The notes under the pieces are model-generated. The model had not been told where the DNA came from. It did not search any database and saw only the letters and a list, made by a program, of their open reading frames with translations. Source: Clostridia bacterium (GTDB taxonomy: Bacteria > Bacillota_A > Clostridia > Oscillospirales > CAG-272). Taken from it: 15,187 nt of DNA. The stretch spans positions 1 through 15,187 of the forward strand of contig JAGAIH010000492.1 in NCBI GenBank assembly GCA_017626655.1, written 5' to 3'. The position numbers and the translations under genes are program-made. The stretch's first letter is position 1. Every line of letters starts with the position of its first letter. Shown piece by piece: positions 12,353-15,187 of this stretch.

Positions 12353-13717
12353 ATGAAGATCGGATTCATCTCCCTCGGCTGTCCCAAGAACCAGCTGGAC
12401 ACCGAGGTCATGCTCCACGAGGTGGTGGCCGCGGGCTACGAGCTGACCTCGGAGGATATCGACGCGGACATCATCATCATCAACACCTGCGCCTTCATCG
12501 AGAGCGCCAAGCAGGAGGCCATCGACAACATCCTGGATGAGGCATGGCTCAAGGAGAACCGCTCCCTCAAGGGCATCATCGTCACGGGCTGTCTCGCCGA
12601 GCGCTACCGCGAGCAGATCCTCGAGGAGCTTCCCGAGGTAGACGCTCTTCTCGGCGTGGGCAGTATCCACAACATCGTGGAGGCCATCCAAGCCGTGGAG
12701 AAGCAGAGCAAGAAGAAGAACCTCCCCGCCGAGCAGAAGTACCGCTCCTTTGAGGACAAGAACACCGTCCGCCTGGGCGGTGACCGCGTGCTGACCACCC
12801 CCGACTACGCCGCCTACCTCAAGATCGCCGAGGGCTGTGACAACCGCTGTACCTACTGCGCCATCCCCTCCATTCGAGGTAGGTTCCGCTCCCGCCCCAT
12901 GGAGGACGTGATCGCCGAGGCCAAGGATATGGACGCCCTGGGCATCAAGGAGCTGACCCTGGTGGCCCAGGACACCACCCGCTACGGCAAGGACCTCTAC
13001 GGCCGCTACGCCCTGGCCGAGCTGATCCATAAGATCACCGAGGAGACCAATATCCCCTGGATCCGGGTGCTGTACTGCTACCCCGATAAGATCACCGACG
13101 AGCTGATCGAGGAGTTCAAGACCAATCCCCGCCTCCTCAAGTACATCGACCTTCCCCTTCAGCACATCAGCGACCGTATGCTCAAGGCCATGAACCGCCA
13201 CGGCAACGGGCAGACCATCCGCGAGGTGCTGAAGAAGCTGCGCACCGTGGAGGGTATGGTCATCCGCACCACCTTCATCGTGGGCTTCCCCGGGGAGACC
13301 GAGGAGGACTTCAATGAGCTGGCCGACTTCATCACCGAGCAGAGATTCGAGCACGCCGGCGTCTTCACCTACTCCCGCGAGGAGGGTACCCCCGCCTACG
13401 ACTTCGCCGACCAGATCGACGAGCAGGTCAAGCAGGACCGTATGGACATCCTCATGCGTACCCAGATGAACATCAACACCACCCGCAACGAGGGCCGTAT
13501 CGGATCCGTCATCACGGTGCTGTGCGAGGCCTACGACCCCGTCAACGAGTGCTACTACGGCCGCTCCTCCGAGGACGCTCCCGACATCGACGGCAAGGTC
13601 TTCTTCCGTTATAACGGCGAGGAGCGCATAGCCCCCGGCTCCATGGTCAAGGTCAAGGTGCGCGAGGTGGTGGACTACGACGTCTACGGCTTCGCCATGA
13701 AGCCCGAGAACGCTTGA
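12353..13717 (+). CDS. rimO: Ribosomal protein S12 methylthiotransferase RimO
   Basis: A 454-residue radical SAM enzyme that adds a methylthio group to the conserved aspartate of ribosomal protein S12, using two 4Fe-4S clusters and SAM. The N-terminal UPF0004 domain starts MKIGFISLGCPKNQLD, with cluster cysteines C10, C46 and C80. The radical SAM motif EGCDNRCTYC has C162, C166 and C169. LVAQDTTRYG, RVLYCYPDKITDEL and LPLQHISD are the RimO-type signature that separates it from MiaB. A TRAM domain occupies the last ~65 residues. Length is normal. The ATG at 12353 follows AAAGGAAA. It is preceded by its own promoter and followed after 106 bp by pgsA, a pairing of rimO and pgsA that I recall as common in Firmicutes. 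Confidence 0.96.
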   Translation: MKIGFISLGCPKNQLDTEVMLHEVVAAGYELTSEDIDADIIIINTCAFIESAKQEAIDNILDEAWLKENRSLKGIIVTGCLAERYREQILEELPEVDALLGVGSIHNIVEAIQAVEKQSKKKNLPAEQKYRSFEDKNTVRLGGDRVLTTPDYAAYLKIAEGCDNRCTYCAIPSIRGRFRSRPMEDVIAEAKDMDALGIKELTLVAQDTTRYGKDLYGRYALAELIHKITEETNIPWIRVLYCYPDKITDELIEEFKTNPRLLKYIDLPLQHISDRMLKAMNRHGNGQTIREVLKKLRTVEGMVIRTTFIVGFPGETEEDFNELADFITEQRFEHAGVFTYSREEGTPAYDFADQIDEQVKQDRMDILMRTQMNINTTRNEGRIGSVITVLCEAYDPVNECYYGRSSEDAPDIDGKVFFRYNGEERIAPGSMVKVKVREVVDYDVYGFAMKPENA

Positions 13718-13762
13718 TCCAAATTTTTCCGCCGAATTCAAACTCCCGCAACAAAGCTGGTG

Positions 13763-13768
13763 TATAAT
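13763..13768 (+). promoter_or_regulatory. Probable -10 box of a pgsA promoter
   Basis: TATAAT at 13763-13768 stands 56 bp before the pgsA start. No convincing -35 box is seen at 16-18 bp (the region reads AAACTC). pgsA may therefore have a weak or activated promoter in addition to read-through from rimO. Confidence 0.5.
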
Positions 13769-13823
13769 GACTCCAAGCAAAGCACCCATAGCGCCCGAAA
13801 TTGCGAAAGTGAGGTGACATTCC

Positions 13824-14462
13824 ATGTCCAACCAAAAGAAAAAAGGCATGAACCTACCCAACAAGCTGACCGTCCTGCGTATTTGTCTCGTCCCCGTCTT
13901 CATCGTGGTCATGATGCTTCCCGCCTCGGTGCTGCATCCCCTCGTCAGCGGCCTCATCGGCGTGGCCATCTTTATCGTGGCTTCTCTCACGGATATGCTG
14001 GACGGCAAGATCGCCCGCAAGTACGGTCTGGTCACCGACTTTGGTAAGCTCATGGACCCCCTGGCCGACAAGTTCATGGTCATCGGCGCCCTGGCGGTCA
14101 TCGTCTATCGCGCCAACACCAACGCCCTGCGGCTGTTCTTTACGCTGGTTCTGCTGGTGGTCATCTTCCGCGAGCTGGCCGTCACCTCCCTCCGTCTGGT
14201 GGCCTCCACCTCGTCGGGCGCCGTGGTCGCCGCCAATATGCTGGGCAAGATCAAAACCGTCATGCAGATTATCTTCATCAGCACCGTTTTCATCGAGCCC
14301 GCCCTCTACGCCATTCCCGCCCTGAACAAGCTCCTGCCCGCGTGGTGGATCGCCAACGTCCCCCTGTCCTACCTGACGGGCGGCCTGACCCTGCTGTTCA
14401 CGGTCTGGTCGGGAATCAACTACTTCATCGGGATGTGGAAGTATCTGGATCCCGAAAAATAA
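13824..14462 (+). CDS. pgsA: CDP-diacylglycerol-glycerol-3-phosphate 3-phosphatidyltransferase
   Basis: A 212-residue membrane enzyme of the CDP-alcohol phosphotransferase family. It makes phosphatidylglycerol phosphate from CDP-diacylglycerol and glycerol-3-phosphate, the committed step to phosphatidylglycerol and cardiolipin. The full catalytic signature is present: D57, D60, G61, A64, R65, G74, D78 and D82 (DMLDGKIAR...GKLMDPLAD). NLPNKLTVLRICLVPVF at the N-terminus is typical of PgsA. Several membrane helices follow. The ATG at 13824 has GAGGTGA 7 nt upstream; an in-frame ATG at residue 9 (13848) is a less likely start. It is followed by a terminator. The GIVFIV-like second half (~105-212) is normal for the family. 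Confidence 0.94.
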   Translation: MSNQKKKGMNLPNKLTVLRICLVPVFIVVMMLPASVLHPLVSGLIGVAIFIVASLTDMLDGKIARKYGLVTDFGKLMDPLADKFMVIGALAVIVYRANTNALRLFFTLVLLVVIFRELAVTSLRLVASTSSGAVVAANMLGKIKTVMQIIFISTVFIEPALYAIPALNKLLPAWWIANVPLSYLTGGLTLLFTVWSGINYFIGMWKYLDPEK

Positions 14463-14476
14463 TCACACACCAAATT

Positions 14477-14511
14477 GCCGTCGGGGGACACCGCTCCCTC
14501 GGCGGCTTTTT
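14477..14511 (+). terminator. Intrinsic terminator after pgsA
   Basis: GCCGTCGGGG (14477-14486) pairs with CCTCGGCGGC (14497-14506), 10 bp with two G-U pairs. TTTTTG follows. It lies 14 bp after the stop codon. Confidence 0.85.
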
Positions 14512-14551
14512 GTCCCCTTTTTCGGTCGTTATACCCCCAAAAAACCGAAAT

Positions 14552-14566
14552 GCAACGGTCCGTTGC
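14552..14566. promoter_or_regulatory. Perfect 15-bp palindrome upstream of the last XRE promoter
   Basis: GCAACGG-T-CCGTTGC has perfect 7-bp arms and ends 21 bp before the -35 box of the promoter at 14588. This is a plausible operator for an HTH dimer, perhaps the XRE protein downstream acting on itself. Confidence 0.4.
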
Positions 14567-14587
14567 GGAGATTCCCGCGCCCGTCGC

Positions 14588-14616
14588 TTGATTCTCGGGC
14601 AAAAAAGCGGTATAAT
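14588..14616 (+). promoter_or_regulatory. Promoter of the last XRE gene, now separated from it by an insertion
   Basis: TTGATT (14588-14593), a 17-bp spacer, and TATAAT (14611-14616). The next sequence is the first copy of the 10-11-bp direct repeat flanking the MITE-like element. The ribosome site and ATG lie on the far side, ~350 bp downstream. Confidence 0.82.
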
Positions 14617-14629
14617 GATCCCATCAAAC

Positions 14630-14964
14630 TTAGGTGATTGCAAAATGTTTCAAATTTGGGTTTGTCGAACTGTTTGACGGAACGGATCAGTATGTTTCTC
14701 GGTGGCTACTCATCCGTCACGCCCTTCGGGCATGCCACCTTCCCTCACAAGGGAAGGCTTTCGTGGTATGCGTTTCATTCCCGCTAAACCGAAAACACAC
14801 AAATATCTAAAAATTTTAGGCTGGCGAGAGACATACTGAATGAGCCTTCCCTTGTGAGGGAAGGTGGCACGCGAAGCGTGACGGATGAGTAGCCACCCTA
14901 TCCAATTCTGATTTGTTCCGTCAGACCGCTAAACCCAAATTTGAAACATTTTGCAATCGCTTAA
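14630..14964. mobile_element. 335-bp MITE-like inverted-repeat element inserted in a 5' leader
   Basis: The ends match as inverted repeats: TTAGGTGATTGCAAAATG at the left against TTAAGCGATTGCAAAATG (reverse complement) at the right. The match continues through TTTCAAATTTGGGTTT. An inner palindrome follows (14701-14759 against 14843-14897): GGTGGCTACTCATCCGTCAC, CCACCTTCCCTCACAAGGGAAGG. One small hairpin differs by a compensatory change (CCCTTCGGG against CGCTTCGCG). The middle ~83 bp is AT-richer and unpaired. CCCATCAAAC flanks both sides as a direct repeat, consistent with a target-site duplication. There is no ORF, so a transposase would have to act in trans. The inner unit resembles a repeat I recall from Faecalibacterium-like genomes. 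Confidence 0.8.
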
Positions 14965-14993
14965 CCCCATCAAACTCAAAAGGAGACCTCACC

Positions 14994-15187
14994 ATGACCC
15001 TCGGTCAGAAGCTCACCAACCTACGAAAAGCCCGCGGCATGACCCAGGAGGAGCTGTCGGAGTCCATCGGCGTCACCCGCCAGACCATCTCCAAGTGGGA
15101 GCTGGACACCTCCACCCCCGACCTGGACTACCTCTGCAAGCTCTGCGACCTCTTCGGGGTCACCGCCGACTACCTCATCCGCCCCGA
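14994..15187 (+). CDS. XRE-family helix-turn-helix regulator (3' partial)
   Basis: The ATG at 14994 follows AAAGGAG; the gene runs off the right edge after 64 codons. The visible part is an XRE HTH: MTLGQKLTNLRKARGMTQEE, TRQTISKWELDTSTPD as the recognition helix, and FGVTADYLIRP at the domain end. In Clostridia this N-terminus is usually followed by a short linker and membrane helices, but that part is not in the window. Transcription from the promoter at 14588 must cross the 335-bp inverted-repeat element, so the leader would be ~370 nt and highly structured. A palindrome at 14552-14566 may be its operator. Confidence 0.85.
   Translation, partial: MTLGQKLTNLRKARGMTQEELSESIGVTRQTISKWELDTSTPDLDYLCKLCDLFGVTADYLIRP

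Noticed and set aside
12200..14101. 633-codon minus-strand open frame opposite rimO and pgsA
   Set aside because: Antisense shadow rich in Leu, Gly, Val and Asp; RimO and PgsA motifs are on the plus strand.
14463..14993. CRISPR-like or tandem repeats around the MITE-like element
   Set aside because: The repeated units are inverted, not direct with spacers, apart from the single flanking duplication.

Overview
The window looks like chromosomal DNA of a GC-rich Clostridia-type Firmicute, most plausibly an uncultured gut Oscillospirales-like bacterium. The evidence is purine-rich AGGAGG-type ribosome sites, near-consensus TTGACA-17-TATAAT promoters ahead of most transcription units, lipoproteins with Gram-positive lipoboxes, GC-rich codon use, and several short palindromic repeats of the kind scattered through such genomes. 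I cannot name the genus. No rRNA, tRNA, CRISPR array or phage structural gene was seen.

Layout. (1) 1-5170, plus strand: the C-terminal 266 residues of an XRE-type regulator; a cytoplasmic-looking glutaminase A-like protein (DUF4964/DUF5127/DUF4965/DUF1793 type); then two related lipoproteins sharing a prealbumin/Cna-B-like beta domain, separated by a three-hairpin dispersed repeat. (2) 5182-8674, minus strand: a polyferredoxin/thioredoxin fusion protein, a five-helix membrane protein ending in a CxxC motif, and a threonine aldolase. The first two form a tight pair that looks like a membrane thiol/electron-transfer module. (3) 8765-10640: a small DUF3592-like membrane protein, and a second XRE regulator converging on it through a shared terminator. 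(4) 10708-11702: a palindromic repeat, then a YwaF/TIGR02206-like membrane protein whose best start codon is not AUG. (5) 11800-12250: a compact locus without a large ORF that I read as a type I toxin-antitoxin system. A 35-residue membrane peptide on the minus strand faces a roughly 84-nt plus-strand RNA; the two converge on one bidirectional terminator. (6) 12278-14511: housekeeping genes rimO and pgsA. (7) 14552-15187: a promoter, a 335-bp inverted-repeat (MITE-like) insertion, and the start of a third XRE regulator.

The most interesting part is region 5. It has two strong face-to-face promoters and a shared terminator overlapping the toxin stop codon. The toxin leader is about 145 nt long, and its Shine-Dalgarno can be masked by a CCUUCCUU element. 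The antitoxin RNA carries the same CUUCCUUGG sequence. Outward-facing terminators close both sides. Second is the MITE-like element, which has separated the promoter of the last XRE gene from its ribosome site and would place a large hairpin in the mRNA leader.

Stretches over 300 bp without a large gene: 2837-3225 holds a terminator, a palindromic repeat and a promoter. 11724-12352 holds the toxin-antitoxin locus and the rimO promoter; within it, 11724-11800 shows nothing I recognise. 14463-14993 holds a terminator, a promoter and the MITE-like element.
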